From: Lyngbya sp. PCC 8106
Lineage (GTDB): Bacteria; Cyanobacteriota; Cyanobacteriia; Cyanobacteriales; Microcoleaceae
Length of the DNA: 64,000 bases
Assembly (NCBI RefSeq): GCF_000169095.1
Contig: NZ_AAVU01000038.1
Span: forward strand, 11,180-75,179
Reading direction: 5' to 3'
The notes under the pieces were generated by a model. The model saw only the letters and a program-made list of their open reading frames with translations. It was not told the origin of the DNA and did not search any database. Within the stretch, counting starts at the first letter, position 1; every line of letters begins with the position of its first letter. A program made the translations under genes and the position numbers. This document shows, in pieces, positions 1-8,434 of this stretch.

Positions 1-139
1 GGAAGTTGTCCCGATGTTTCTTAGTTTTGTTTTACCGAAAATGGCGAAAAGCCCCTGCCTTTAGGTATGGGGATGGATAGCCGTGAGCCGAAGACGAACA
101 ATTAATGTTATCTGAGTTTGTTTGTGGTAAGATGACTTC

Positions 140-229
140 ATGATTGTCAGAGAAGCTAAACTATTAAACGGTTCCAAGTCTCAATATGCAAGACTGGAGG
201 AAGCCATAAGAACTGCACAGTTCATCAGG
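140..229 (+). CDS. tnpB: tnpB, exon 1 (RNA-guided nuclease TnpB, N-terminal 30 residues)
   Basis: The ATG at 140 opens a frame of exactly 30 codons (MIVREAKLLNG ... TAQFIR) that reaches the GTGCGAC start of the group II intron at 230. Joined to 2608-3828 it gives a continuous 436-residue TnpB, with NKAVRLWRDER following directly. This N-terminal stretch (EAKL ... YARLEEAIRTAQFIRN) is typical of the OrfB/TnpB family. In the unspliced transcript the frame runs into intron sequence, so the protein depends on splicing. Confidence 0.8.
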
Positions 230-2607
230 GTGCGACGTGAAAGTCGCGTGTAAGGCGCATCAGCGCTAAGTAATTGAGGAACCGCTCCTCTAGAGGACTC
301 CTTCCCTATATTCCTATGTAAAAGGGTCACGTACCCCGCCTACTTTGGGAGTAAGCAATGAAACCACAAGGAATGCAAGGCACAGAAGCGGAGTATACGG
401 ACAACTCAGTTGATATACCCCGCAAAGGAAAAGTCTGAAAGGGTTAACGAAAGTGAACCATCATAAGTTCCGTGAACTGTAACAGGCGAAACGAGTTGAT
501 ACGCCTGACCAAAAGGTAAGCAGGTAAGTCGTTGAAGTTCTGATGTCAATGACGAAGGAGTAGAACCCCTGCCGGAATATAGATGGAACCCAATCCGACT
601 GAATATTACACACGCGAAACACGGTAAACCCCACTGGCTCTTGGGCTAGGTCGAAAACCCAAGTAGGTTAACCGCAAGGAAGACGGAGATGCTGAGGGGG
701 TAAAGGATGCCAGAGAAAGCGAAAGTCAAGGGTAATGCCTTGAATAGGGGTTCAAAATTTGCCTCACACCGAAAGGTGGCAGACTTCTGGCGGGTCTTCA
801 GCGATAAATCAAAGTAAAGGAATTGAACCGACGTGAAAGATAGGGTCAGCAATGACATCGGAACGAAGGAACCGTTAAGGACATGGGAATCCATTAATTG
901 GAAACTCGTGAATAAACGGATTAAAAACCTAAGACAGAGAATTTATCGAGCAACTCAGAACGGACAGTGGAATAAGGTTCGTAGCCTTATGAAGCTGATG
1001 ATAAGAAGCTACTCCAACCTACTATTGTCTGTGCGAAGAGTAACTCAAGAAAACGAGGGGAAAAGTACGGCCGGCATCGATGGTCAGACGGCAACCACCC
1101 CCGCTTTAAGAGTAAAACTCATCAAAGAAATGAAGGATTACACTATAGGTCAAGCTCAACCCGCTAGAAGGGTATACATTCCAAAAGCCAATGGAAAACA
1201 AAGACCATTAGGGATTCCAACAGTCAAAAACCGCATAGCACAAGCAATAATCAAGAATGCACTGGAACCTAGCTGGGAATCCCGAATGTCGGGCAGTAGC
1301 TACGGTTTCAGACCAGGTAGAAGCTGTCACGATGCCATACAACACACCTGGACACGCCTTAATAAACAGGGAAATGACAGGTGGGTATTAGACGCAGATA
1401 TCAAAGGCGCATTCGACAACATCAGCCACAACTTCATACTCAAAACCATTGGAGAAATACCAGGCAGAGAGTTAATTAAACAATGGCTGAAAGCAGGTTA
1501 TGTAGAATCCGAAATATTCCATGAAACGGAAAGCGGAACACCACAAGGGGGAATAATCTCGCCCCTATTAGCTAACATAGCGCTGGATGGAATCGAGCAA
1601 TTCCTAAGTCAATTCAAGAAAAGGCAAGGGAAGAACAAATCGCCTAGAGCGCCTAAATATGGGTTCGTCAGATACGCTGACGACTTCATCATCACCGCCG
1701 AAACTCTCATGGATATTGAGGAAATAATTCCCTCGGTAAAGGAACTCCTCAAAACAAGAGGACTGGAGTTAAATGAGGACAAAACCAATATTGTTCATGT
1801 AGAACAAGGATTCAATTTTTTGGGGTTCAATGTCCGCCACTTCCAGGGAAGCTGTCTAGTAAAACCTCAAAAGGAAAAAGTAAAACTATTCCTTAGAGAA
1901 ATACGGGAATGGCTCAAAACTAACAAACACGCCAGTCCTGAAACAGTTATCCAATACCTAAACCCCCGAATCAGGGGGTGGGGAAACTACTATAAACACG
2001 GGGTAAGTAGCGAAGTGTTCAGCTATGTTGACCACCAAATTTTCCAGGCAATCTGGAGATGGTCACTAAGCAGACACCCAAACAAGGGGAAAAAGTGGGT
2101 AGCAGGAAAGTATTTCATCACCGCTAACGGCAGGAAATGGAGCTTTCACGCAATAATCGAAGATAGAAGTGGGAAGAGGAAAAACCTAATCCTAACGAAG
2201 CTCGGAGACTTACCAATAACCCGTCACGTCAAAATAAAGGGAACAGCATCCCCCGACGACCCCAAACTAACCGAATACTGGGAAAAACGTAGAACCAACT
2301 ACGGGAAAACATACTTTTCAAGAGGTTCAAAGCTATTTAAAGTAGCCCAAAACCAAAACTGGAAATGCCCAATATGCGGTGAACACCTGTTTAATGGAGA
2401 AAAGCTACACACCCACCATAAAGTGCAAGTAAAAGATGGGGGTACTAACAGGGAAGACAACCTAGTCCACCTACACCTCACCTGCCACAAGCACGTACAT
2501 ACGGGTAAAGGTTCTGAGACTCTGGAGGCTTGAGCCGGATGATGGGAAACTGTCAAGTCCGGTTCTTAGGGGGGAGAGATGCGGTGACGTATGCTCTCCT
2601 ACCCGAC
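230..2607 (+). mobile_element. Group II intron (about 2.38 kb) with an ORF for a maturase, inserted in tnpB
   Basis: The 5' end is GTGCGAC at 230, matching the group II consensus. Domain V is seen at 2532-2565 with the catalytic AGC at 2533-2535 and the complementary GTCCGGTTC strand. Domain VI follows as the GAGAGATGCGG / ATGCTCTC stem, and the intron ends in CCCGAC at 2607. Removal joins codon 30 (AGG) to AAC without frame change, which fixes both boundaries. A CCTGA stretch at 504-508 in domain I can pair with the last five exon bases TCAGG (225-229) and is a possible EBS1-IBS1 contact; this is inference. All parts needed for splicing and mobility appear present. Confidence 0.9.
833..2533 (+). 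CDS. ltrA: Group II intron reverse transcriptase/maturase with HNH endonuclease
   Basis: The 566-residue protein is full length for the family. The reverse transcriptase region (about residues 60-340) has the catalytic YADD at 281-284. The maturase X domain follows (PRIRGWGNYYKHGV ... IWRWSLSRHPNKG), and a C-terminal HNH endonuclease (about 512-560) has CPIC, the HTHHK core and LTCHKH. It helps the intron RNA splice and copies it into DNA targets by reverse transcription. The start is GTG at 833. The stop codon runs into domain V of the intron. No frame damage is visible, so it is probably active. Confidence 0.93.
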   Translation: MKDRVSNDIGTKEPLRTWESINWKLVNKRIKNLRQRIYRATQNGQWNKVRSLMKLMIRSYSNLLLSVRRVTQENEGKSTAGIDGQTATTPALRVKLIKEMKDYTIGQAQPARRVYIPKANGKQRPLGIPTVKNRIAQAIIKNALEPSWESRMSGSSYGFRPGRSCHDAIQHTWTRLNKQGNDRWVLDADIKGAFDNISHNFILKTIGEIPGRELIKQWLKAGYVESEIFHETESGTPQGGIISPLLANIALDGIEQFLSQFKKRQGKNKSPRAPKYGFVRYADDFIITAETLMDIEEIIPSVKELLKTRGLELNEDKTNIVHVEQGFNFLGFNVRHFQGSCLVKPQKEKVKLFLREIREWLKTNKHASPETVIQYLNPRIRGWGNYYKHGVSSEVFSYVDHQIFQAIWRWSLSRHPNKGKKWVAGKYFITANGRKWSFHAIIEDRSGKRKNLILTKLGDLPITRHVKIKGTASPDDPKLTEYWEKRRTNYGKTYFSRGSKLFKVAQNQNWKCPICGEHLFNGEKLHTHHKVQVKDGGTNREDNLVHLHLTCHKHVHTGKGSETLEA

Positions 2608-3828
2608 AACAAAGCAGTTAGACTATGGCGAGATGAACGGGATGTCAATCAATCTCGTATCTCTCGACTCTGTAAAGAGTTGGCGAAAGAATTCCCTTTT
2701 GCCAAAAAACTCAACTCAATGGCACGTCAAGCCTCGGGTGAAAGAGCTTGGAATTCAATATCTAGCTTCTATCGCAATTGTCGTCAGGGAGTCAAGAAAA
2801 AAGGATACCCTCAATTCAAGAAACATAGTCGTTCGGTTGAATACAAAACAACAGGCTGGAAACTATCAGACGACCGTAAATCAATTAACTTCACAGATGG
2901 GTTTAAAGCAGGTAAATTCTCTCTATTCTGCAATAAAGCTGTTAGAGAAGATTTATTCACCTTGAAGATTAATCGAGTCAGAGTAGTCAGACGAGCCGAT
3001 GGATATTATGCACAATTCTGCTTTGATGGCTTACGCTCTGAACCCGGAGAATATACGGGAAAAGTAGTCGGTTTAGACCTCGGTTTAAACTATTTCTACA
3101 AAGACACTAATAACAATGCAGCCATCTATCCCAAGTATCTGAGGTCATCTGAAAAGCGAATTCAAAAGCTACAGCGACGACTATCTAGGAAGTTTGTAAA
3201 AGGAGTTCAACCCCAATCAAATAACTACCACAAAGCTCGAAAAAGACTGGGTAAATGCCATTTGAAGGTTCAACGCCAACGTAAAGACTGGGCTGTGAAG
3301 TTAGCCCGGTGCGTAGTGACATCTAACGATGTTGTGGTGTACGAAGACCTCAAGATACAAAACATGGTCAAAAATCATCATCTAGCTAAGTCGATTTCCG
3401 ATGCGAGTTGGTATCAATTCACCCAATGGTTAGACTATTTTGGAAAAATTTGGGGTAAAACAGTTGTTTCTGTTAGCCCACATTTCACCTCTCAAGATTG
3501 TTCTAATTGTGGATTTCGGGTCAAAAAAACACTTCTTTCCCGCACCCACAAATGTCCTAAATGTAAGACAGAAATTTGTCGCGATACAAACGCAGCACTG
3601 AATGTTTTAAAGAAGGGCATGAGTATTTTAGGGACTGAGTTTCAACAATACAGCGGTGCGACCTCGTGCGGGGAACCCGCACTTGAGGAAGCGCACCAAG
3701 AGAGTACCCAAGGGCATTGGGAAGCTGCCTCATTTGAGGGAAAGCTTGGGGAGACTTCGACCTCTGTTAATGAGGAGAAATCCGATTTAATAAGTCGTGT
3801 CGATGAACCAAGAATTAGCAATAGCTAA
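2608..3828 (+). CDS. tnpB: tnpB, exon 2 (RNA-guided RuvC nuclease TnpB)
   Basis: These 406 residues plus exon 1 (140-229) give a 436-residue TnpB. All three RuvC acidic residues are present: D187 in VVGLDLGLNYF, E276 in VVYEDLKI and D356 in CRDTNAAL. Between the last two sits the zinc ribbon (CSNCGF ... CPKCKTEIC). TnpB uses an omega-RNA from the element's right end to cut at sites next to its TAM, which favours retention of the element. An apparent upstream start at 2530 lies inside the intron and is not real. The coding end overlaps the right-end RNA scaffold, as usual in this family. Confidence 0.88.
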   Translation, partial: NKAVRLWRDERDVNQSRISRLCKELAKEFPFAKKLNSMARQASGERAWNSISSFYRNCRQGVKKKGYPQFKKHSRSVEYKTTGWKLSDDRKSINFTDGFKAGKFSLFCNKAVREDLFTLKINRVRVVRRADGYYAQFCFDGLRSEPGEYTGKVVGLDLGLNYFYKDTNNNAAIYPKYLRSSEKRIQKLQRRLSRKFVKGVQPQSNNYHKARKRLGKCHLKVQRQRKDWAVKLARCVVTSNDVVVYEDLKIQNMVKNHHLAKSISDASWYQFTQWLDYFGKIWGKTVVSVSPHFTSQDCSNCGFRVKKTLLSRTHKCPKCKTEICRDTNAALNVLKKGMSILGTEFQQYSGATSCGEPALEEAHQESTQGHWEAASFEGKLGETSTSVNEEKSDLISRVDEPRISNS

Positions 3829-3863
3829 GAATCCCCCGAATTTATTCGTGGGGAGTATGTCAA
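3780..3863 (+). ncRNA. Predicted omega-RNA 3' scaffold / right end of the first tnpB element
   Basis: The 3' end of tnpB and the following hairpin (AATCCCCC-GAATTTATTCG-TGGGGAGT) have the position and shape of the TnpB guide-RNA scaffold. The phrase GAACCAAGAAT occurs just before it, and GAACCAAGAATCCCCG appears in the non-autonomous element in dps. The guide would begin at about 3864 (TCGCTTATCTCC). The RNA itself is predicted from family knowledge only. Confidence 0.5.
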
Positions 3864-4240
3864 TCGCTTATCTCCCTAAACCTTCCATAAATTATGCAGG
3901 GGGCGGTGGGACTTGCTTTCAATCCACTTCAATAAGCATCTAAAATACTCTCTTTTGAGCCTGTGATTCCTGTATGGTTGGATCAGATTCATCAGCAGGT
4001 GACTATTAGATTGGCTGATTAAAACTGAAGTTGCAAGATATTATGTTGTATGTTGTGTGCATCGCTCGGGTCTCATAAAATTGTGTTTGCATTCAATAAG
4101 GATTTTGTCAACTATAGTTAAATATTGTTCCATTGATGATCATACTAATGTACTATTGAATAATGTTAATCAATTTTTAACAATGCGATTGTTTAAAAGT
4201 GGAACTATACCTTATTAATTAAGGCAGTTTAAAAAACGGA
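3864..4240. other. Intergenic region between tnpB element and methylase; holds a delocalised guide candidate
   Basis: No gene is visible. On the minus strand, GTGGATTGAAAG (3916-3927) resembles the 3' end of a type V-K CRISPR repeat, and the next 17 bases (3899-3915) look like a T-arm plus acceptor strand of a tRNA. The rest is AT-rich and probably contains the methylase promoter. Confidence 0.6.
3899..3927 (-). ncRNA. Candidate delocalised crRNA: repeat tail plus tRNA-matching spacer
   Basis: Read on the minus strand, a repeat-like tail GTGGATTGAAAG is followed by CAAGTCCCACCGCCCCC. The second part matches the layout of a tRNA 3' end: T-loop end, T-stem CCCAC, acceptor strand CGCCCCC, closest in my memory to tRNA-Leu of cyanobacteria. 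Type V-K CASTs are known to use such short out-of-array guides to home to tRNA genes. A partial repeat and the expected spacer content support this; promoter and tracrRNA pairing were not established. Confidence 0.5.
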
Positions 4241-7200
4241 ATGTCACAGTCTGGACTACTTGAACTAGCACATGAAAAGCTTCACTGGCCGACTCCACAA
4301 GAAATTTTGGAGCCATCTGGTGCAGGTCCTAGTGTTTATGCACGAATTGCTAGGGAAAAACTAAGTAGAACTATCAGCAAACTTTCAGATGGTCATGGTG
4401 TGCAAATAGGCGTGCTGTCGGCAAATCCTCAAGGTGACTCGACAGAAACACCCATTGCTCTGGTGTGCGACTTTCCCACAGAAGTTTCAGAAGACACACT
4501 GAGAAAAACTTATCAACTTGCTTGGAGTTTTTCTCGTACACCATCACTAATTACAACAGAACCTAATCGCTTAAGAATTTGGACGTGCTACGAAGAACCT
4601 CCAAAAGAAGATGATATTATCAAGCCCGTAATTAATGTTTCCAAACGGGAAATTGAGTCATTTAATCAGGTATCTCTTTCAGGTCAAGCTGCTGAAACTT
4701 TGCGGTTACACTGGGCTGATTTAGTATCAGGTCAATTTTTTCAAGAACATAGCCAGCGATTTCAACGAAAACAAGCCGCTGACCAGATGCTATTGAAAAA
4801 TCTGAAAAGTGTTCGGAAAAGACTTCAAAAAAATGAACTTGATGATGATACAATTCATGATTTATTAGCAAGAATTATTTTAATTCAATTCCTTTTTGAT
4901 CGTCAAAAATCTGAAGGTAATCCTGATTTAAATGAAAATTTACTGGGTGATTTATATCGAACTAATAAATTATCGGCTAGATACTCCCAGTTAGCTGACA
5001 TATTAATAAATCATAGAGATACTTACCAATTTTTCCGTTGGCTCAACGGCGAGTTCAATGGTGATTTATTCCCAGGTAAAGGTGCTACTGAAGAAGAACG
5101 TGAAGCTGAATGGCAAACAGAAGAACAAAAAGTTAAACAAGCTCATCTAAATATACTTGCTGATTTTGTTAGTGGTGATGTAGACATTGAAACTGGACAA
5201 TTAAGTCTATGGCCATACTACCATTTTGACGTTATACCTTTGGAGTTTATTAGCAGTATATATGAGGAGTTTGTTAGTAAAAAATCTGGTACAGGGGTTC
5301 ATTACACACCAGAACATATAGTTGATTTTGTACTAGATGGTGTTTTACCTTGGGATAGTCAAGAATGGGATATCAAGATTCTTGATCCTGCTTGTGGTTC
5401 AGGAATTTTTCTGGTTAAAGCATTCCAGCGTTTAATTTATAGATGGGAACAAGCTCATCCAAGAACAATTCAGCCAAGTGATTTAAAATATTTACTAGAA
5501 AATAATTTATTTGGTGTTGATGTAGATGCTCAAGCAGTAAGAGTAGCATCTTTTAGTCTATATTTGACCATGCTTGATAAAGTAGAACCTCAATATTATT
5601 GGGAAAATGAGTTTCGCTTTCCTAGATTACGCGAACGTCAATTAGTCGCTGCTGATTTTTTTAAAGAAGATAAAGAAGGTTTTCGTTCTGTTCAAGATGC
5701 TGCTAAATATGATTTAGTTGTTGGTAATGCACCCTGGGGAAGAAACACTGTCACTCCGGCAGCTAAATCTTGGGCTGGAGATGTTTGGACAATAACCTAC
5801 GGTAATATTGGCCCACTTTTTCTACCAAAAGCTGCTGCTTTAACCAAACCTGGTGGACAAGTAGCAATGATGCAACCTGCACTGGCTTTGATTTTTAATC
5901 AGGTTGGCACTGCTCAAGAATTTCGAGCTAGGCTTTTTTCAGAGTTCAAAATTGAAGAGATAGTTAATTTGTCAGCATTGCGTTTTGGACTGTTCAAAGA
6001 TGCTATTTCTCCAGCTTGTATTATTACAATGTCAGCAATACTGCCTGACGGTGAACCTTTTACATACATTTGTCCCAAGCCCGTTATGACAAATGAGGAT
6101 GACTATCATATAGTAATTGAGCCACACGATGTTAATACAATTTACCCACAAGAGGCGATCGCAAACCCATTAGTTTGGACAGCTTTAATGTGGGGAGGGA
6201 GACGTGATCTATCCTTGTTAAGAAGATTGAATCAGGAATCAAGTATTGAAAAACTTAAGAATCGTGGAATTGTCAAAACACGTCAAGGGATAATTCGCTC
6301 TGATAGAAGTAAACAACAGAAAAATATCATAGGTAAACAGATTTTGGAGTCCAAAAAATTTCCTGATTCTACATTTCTTTTCCTAGAAGCTAAAAGTCTA
6401 CCTGTTAACAATGATCCATATACCCACTCGCGAGACTCTACAGATTTTTCCGCATTTGAAATGCCACAAATGATTTTAAAGCAAGGTTGGCAGATAAGTA
6501 GTAAACGATTTCAAGCAGCTATTACTGTCTCTGATGATAATAATCGAGGCGTTCTTTGTTCTAAAAGTTATGTCAGTGTGCATATTTCTGGTCAATATGG
6601 TTCTGTTTTGGAAACTGCTTGTTTGACTTATAATAGTAAACTAGCTGTATATTATTTACTTTTGTCAAGTGGTTGTTTTGCTTCTTATAGACCAGAAACT
6701 AATGTAGAAGACTTGTTACGTGTTCCCATTCCTGAATCACGCCCTATACCATTAAATAATATTAAAACATTTGACGATGTTGACGAATGTGTAAGGATTG
6801 CATTCTCATTTAAAGATAGTGAATGGGTAATCATTAATGATCTATTTAATTACACTCTGCCAGACTTTAAAGGAGATGGTGCTTCTCCAGGACGTAAAAG
6901 AACTCACCGTATAGATAATAGTCAATCTCAGAATAATACTGAACCTGAACTTACTGCATATTGTGAGTATTTTTTGCGAGTTCTTAAGGCAGGATTTGGA
7001 CAAGATAAACAAGTTTGTGCCACCATATTTCAGGAACAAACTAAGACTCTTCTTCCTATTCGCTTAGTGGCTATTTATCTTAATAAGCCTGATTCTAAAG
7101 GTGTTCATATTAAACCTATTGACTCTCCTGATTTAATGGAACGCTTGGAAAACTTAAATAAGTTGTATCTAGAAAGAGGAAGTATAGAAGATGGTGGCAT

Positions 7201-7378
7201 CTTTTATCAGCGTGTTGCCAGGATTTATGATTCAGTAGATTTGAATGGGGTGAAAATTCCTACTATTTATTTAATCAAACCTGACAAAATTCGTTATTGG
7301 ACTCGTTCTATGGCTTTAAGAGATGCTGATAAAGTAGCCGCAGATATTATGCTTAGATATATATCTGAGATTAATTAA
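4241..7378 (+). CDS. N6-adenine DNA methyltransferase, Eco57I / type IIG-like
   Basis: This 1045-residue protein methylates adenine in DNA. The S-adenosylmethionine motif DPACGSG is at residues 382-388 and the catalytic motif NAPW at 496-499 (usually NPPY/F/W). The first ~160 residues form a separate domain without an obvious PD-(D/E)XK site, residues ~190-340 look helical, and the C-terminal 450 residues probably recognise the target. Size and layout recall Eco57I-like and PglX-like enzymes. The next gene (7421) encodes a nuclease-like protein now broken, so the pair was probably a restriction-modification or related defence system. Base composition is lower in GC than the core chromosome downstream. 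Confidence 0.85.
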   Translation: MSQSGLLELAHEKLHWPTPQEILEPSGAGPSVYARIAREKLSRTISKLSDGHGVQIGVLSANPQGDSTETPIALVCDFPTEVSEDTLRKTYQLAWSFSRTPSLITTEPNRLRIWTCYEEPPKEDDIIKPVINVSKREIESFNQVSLSGQAAETLRLHWADLVSGQFFQEHSQRFQRKQAADQMLLKNLKSVRKRLQKNELDDDTIHDLLARIILIQFLFDRQKSEGNPDLNENLLGDLYRTNKLSARYSQLADILINHRDTYQFFRWLNGEFNGDLFPGKGATEEEREAEWQTEEQKVKQAHLNILADFVSGDVDIETGQLSLWPYYHFDVIPLEFISSIYEEFVSKKSGTGVHYTPEHIVDFVLDGVLPWDSQEWDIKILDPACGSGIFLVKAFQRLIYRWEQAHPRTIQPSDLKYLLENNLFGVDVDAQAVRVASFSLYLTMLDKVEPQYYWENEFRFPRLRERQLVAADFFKEDKEGFRSVQDAAKYDLVVGNAPWGRNTVTPAAKSWAGDVWTITYGNIGPLFLPKAAALTKPGGQVAMMQPALALIFNQVGTAQEFRARLFSEFKIEEIVNLSALRFGLFKDAISPACIITMSAILPDGEPFTYICPKPVMTNEDDYHIVIEPHDVNTIYPQEAIANPLVWTALMWGGRRDLSLLRRLNQESSIEKLKNRGIVKTRQGIIRSDRSKQQKNIIGKQILESKKFPDSTFLFLEAKSLPVNNDPYTHSRDSTDFSAFEMPQMILKQGWQISSKRFQAAITVSDDNNRGVLCSKSYVSVHISGQYGSVLETACLTYNSKLAVYYLLLSSGCFASYRPETNVEDLLRVPIPESRPIPLNNIKTFDDVDECVRIAFSFKDSEWVIINDLFNYTLPDFKGDGASPGRKRTHRIDNSQSQNNTEPELTAYCEYFLRVLKAGFGQDKQVCATIFQEQTKTLLPIRLVAIYLNKPDSKGVHIKPIDSPDLMERLENLNKLYLERGSIEDGGIFYQRVARIYDSVDLNGVKIPTIYLIKPDKIRYWTRSMALRDADKVAADIMLRYISEIN

Positions 7379-7420
7379 CTAAATTTAAATGCAAAATATT
7401 AGTAGTACAGGAGTTAAATT

Positions 7421-8137
7421 TTGATTAGAAGACGGCAGACAATTTCAGAATTAAGATGGCCAGAGACGGATGAATTCATGGCAATTTCTAAGGATTGGTG
7501 TGAAACAGCATCAATCAATATACTTACTTTTGTTTGGAAAGGGTATGATTTATTAGTAAAGGAGGTATTCTCATAAATTGATTGTAGTCAAGCTGAAGAT
7601 GATATTGAAAGAGATATCACTCAACTGCTTGAGCCAGAAATTCGCAGCGTTATGACAGGGGATGAGCCATATTATGTTCAACATGGTTCTTATGAAAGGG
7701 AGACCCGTCAAGTTGCACCAGCACAACCAAAAGAGTATGACATTGCATTTATTCTTAGGAAGAATAGAAGGATTATATGGCCTTTAGAAGCTAAAGTGTT
7801 AAAAACAGATGGCGCAGTAAGTGAGTATATAAAAGAGATAAATGAAAACTTTATGACTTGTAGATATGCACCATTTTCTAGTCAAGGAGGAATGTTGGGT
7901 TATCTTTTTTCTGGTGATTCAAACAAAGCTTTTAGCAATATTCAAGCTAAAGTACCATGCACATTAAATGATCATCTAGATTTTCTAACTCGTGATCATA
8001 AAACCTCGGATCACCAGCGAGTAGTTCCTCCGGGAAAATCATATCCTGCTGAATTTCGCTGTCACCATTTACTATTAAAAATAACTGCTACAGATGCTAA
8101 TTCTACAGATACTAATAATATATCTTCGATTGAATAA
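7421..8137 (+). pseudogene. PD-(D/E)XK nuclease-like partner of the methylase, broken by an in-frame TAA
   Basis: A frame of 239 codons starts at TTG 7421 behind GGAG (7410) and ends at 8137, with a single in-frame TAA at 7574-7576 (codon 52). Upstream and downstream parts both look protein-like (SELRWPETDEFMAISKDW; EDDIERDITQLLEPEIRS). The second part carries a PD-(D/E)XK-type signature: D107 in EYDIAFIL, then E123-A-K125 in WPLEAKVL. A single C-to-T change of CAA (Gln) would give the stop. It lies 42 bases after the methylase gene. The remaining ATG at 7652 would still encode 161 residues with the motif, so residual activity cannot be excluded. Confidence 0.7.
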
Positions 8138-8257
8138 ATTTAAAACTTACTCAAATACCCTTCTGATCTTCTACCATCTCTGCAAAGGGCAGAAAACACC
8201 TTTGACACCATCCATCCACCCACAACGCCGGAACCTTAAACCTCGCCTTACAGTTGG

Positions 8258-8434
8258 GACACTATTTGTTAAACCTCGGGTAAATGACATCTAATTTGTT
8301 AAACTCCTGCGATCGCTATCGCTTCATAAAACCCAGAAAAAAATCGCTATAACCTTTATTTTAGGGGGATTACAGTGATTTGATGTTTCGATGACACTAA
8401 TTTGTTAAGACGACAGATAATTAGTTAATGTACA
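8258..8434 (-). repeat. Transposon end with TnsB-type binding repeats
   Basis: Sites at 8258-8272, 8286-8302 and 8393-8408 share GACAY..TA(A)TTTGTTAA. The last 26 bases (8409-8434) carry GACGACAGATAAT and end in TGTACA. On the minus strand the end reads TGTACATTAACTAATTATC, then TGTCGTC. This is how the ends of type V-K CRISPR-associated transposons are built. The five bases after the end are TTTAG, the expected target-site duplication. The segment 8138-8257 before it holds no supported gene. Confidence 0.72.

Larger units (their letters stand above)
40..3863 (+). mobile_element. IS200/IS605-type tnpB element interrupted by a group II intron
   Basis: The element has no tnpA in the window. 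Its left end is placed near 40-75 because of an imperfect hairpin there (AAGCCCC ... GGGG). Its right end at about 3830-3863 is a GAATCCCC hairpin followed by GGGGAGTATGTCAA, the same layout as the right ends at 33838-33883 and, on the minus strand, 52850-52884. The right end overlaps the expected omega-RNA scaffold, whose guide would be the flanking DNA after 3863. Without the intron the element would be about 1.45 kb. The left boundary is only approximate. Confidence 0.7.
1..8434. mobile_element. Cargo end of a Tn7-like / type V-K CAST-like transposon (other end outside window)
   Basis: The right boundary at 8434 is seen in the sequence. The 180 bases before it carry three copies of GACAY-type plus TAATTTGTTAA sites, and the unit ends in TGTACA, which is the terminal layout known for type V-K CRISPR-associated transposons. 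A delocalised guide candidate lies at 3899-3927. No tnsB, tnsC, tniQ or cas12k is in the window, so they must lie upstream if present. Contents from left to right are a tnpB insertion sequence carrying a group II intron, an N6-adenine methylase and a broken PD-(D/E)XK nuclease, typical accessory defence cargo. The family assignment rests on recalled end sequences, not on a search; it could also be a deletion remnant or mini-element. Confidence 0.6.

Noticed and set aside
646..894. Open frame on the minus strand at the start of the intron maturase
   Set aside because: It lies in structured intron RNA and overlaps the maturase start on the other strand; its sequence is not protein-like.
2530..2607. 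N-terminal extension of tnpB exon 2 from ATG 2530
   Set aside because: These codons are intron domains V and VI; the true N-terminus is exon 1 at 140-229.
3864..3930. Possible CRISPR array
   Set aside because: Only one partial repeat with one spacer is visible; no array of repeated units exists anywhere in the window.
8094..8294. 66-codon open frame at the end of the broken nuclease
   Set aside because: It overlaps the transposon-end repeats and shows no protein character.
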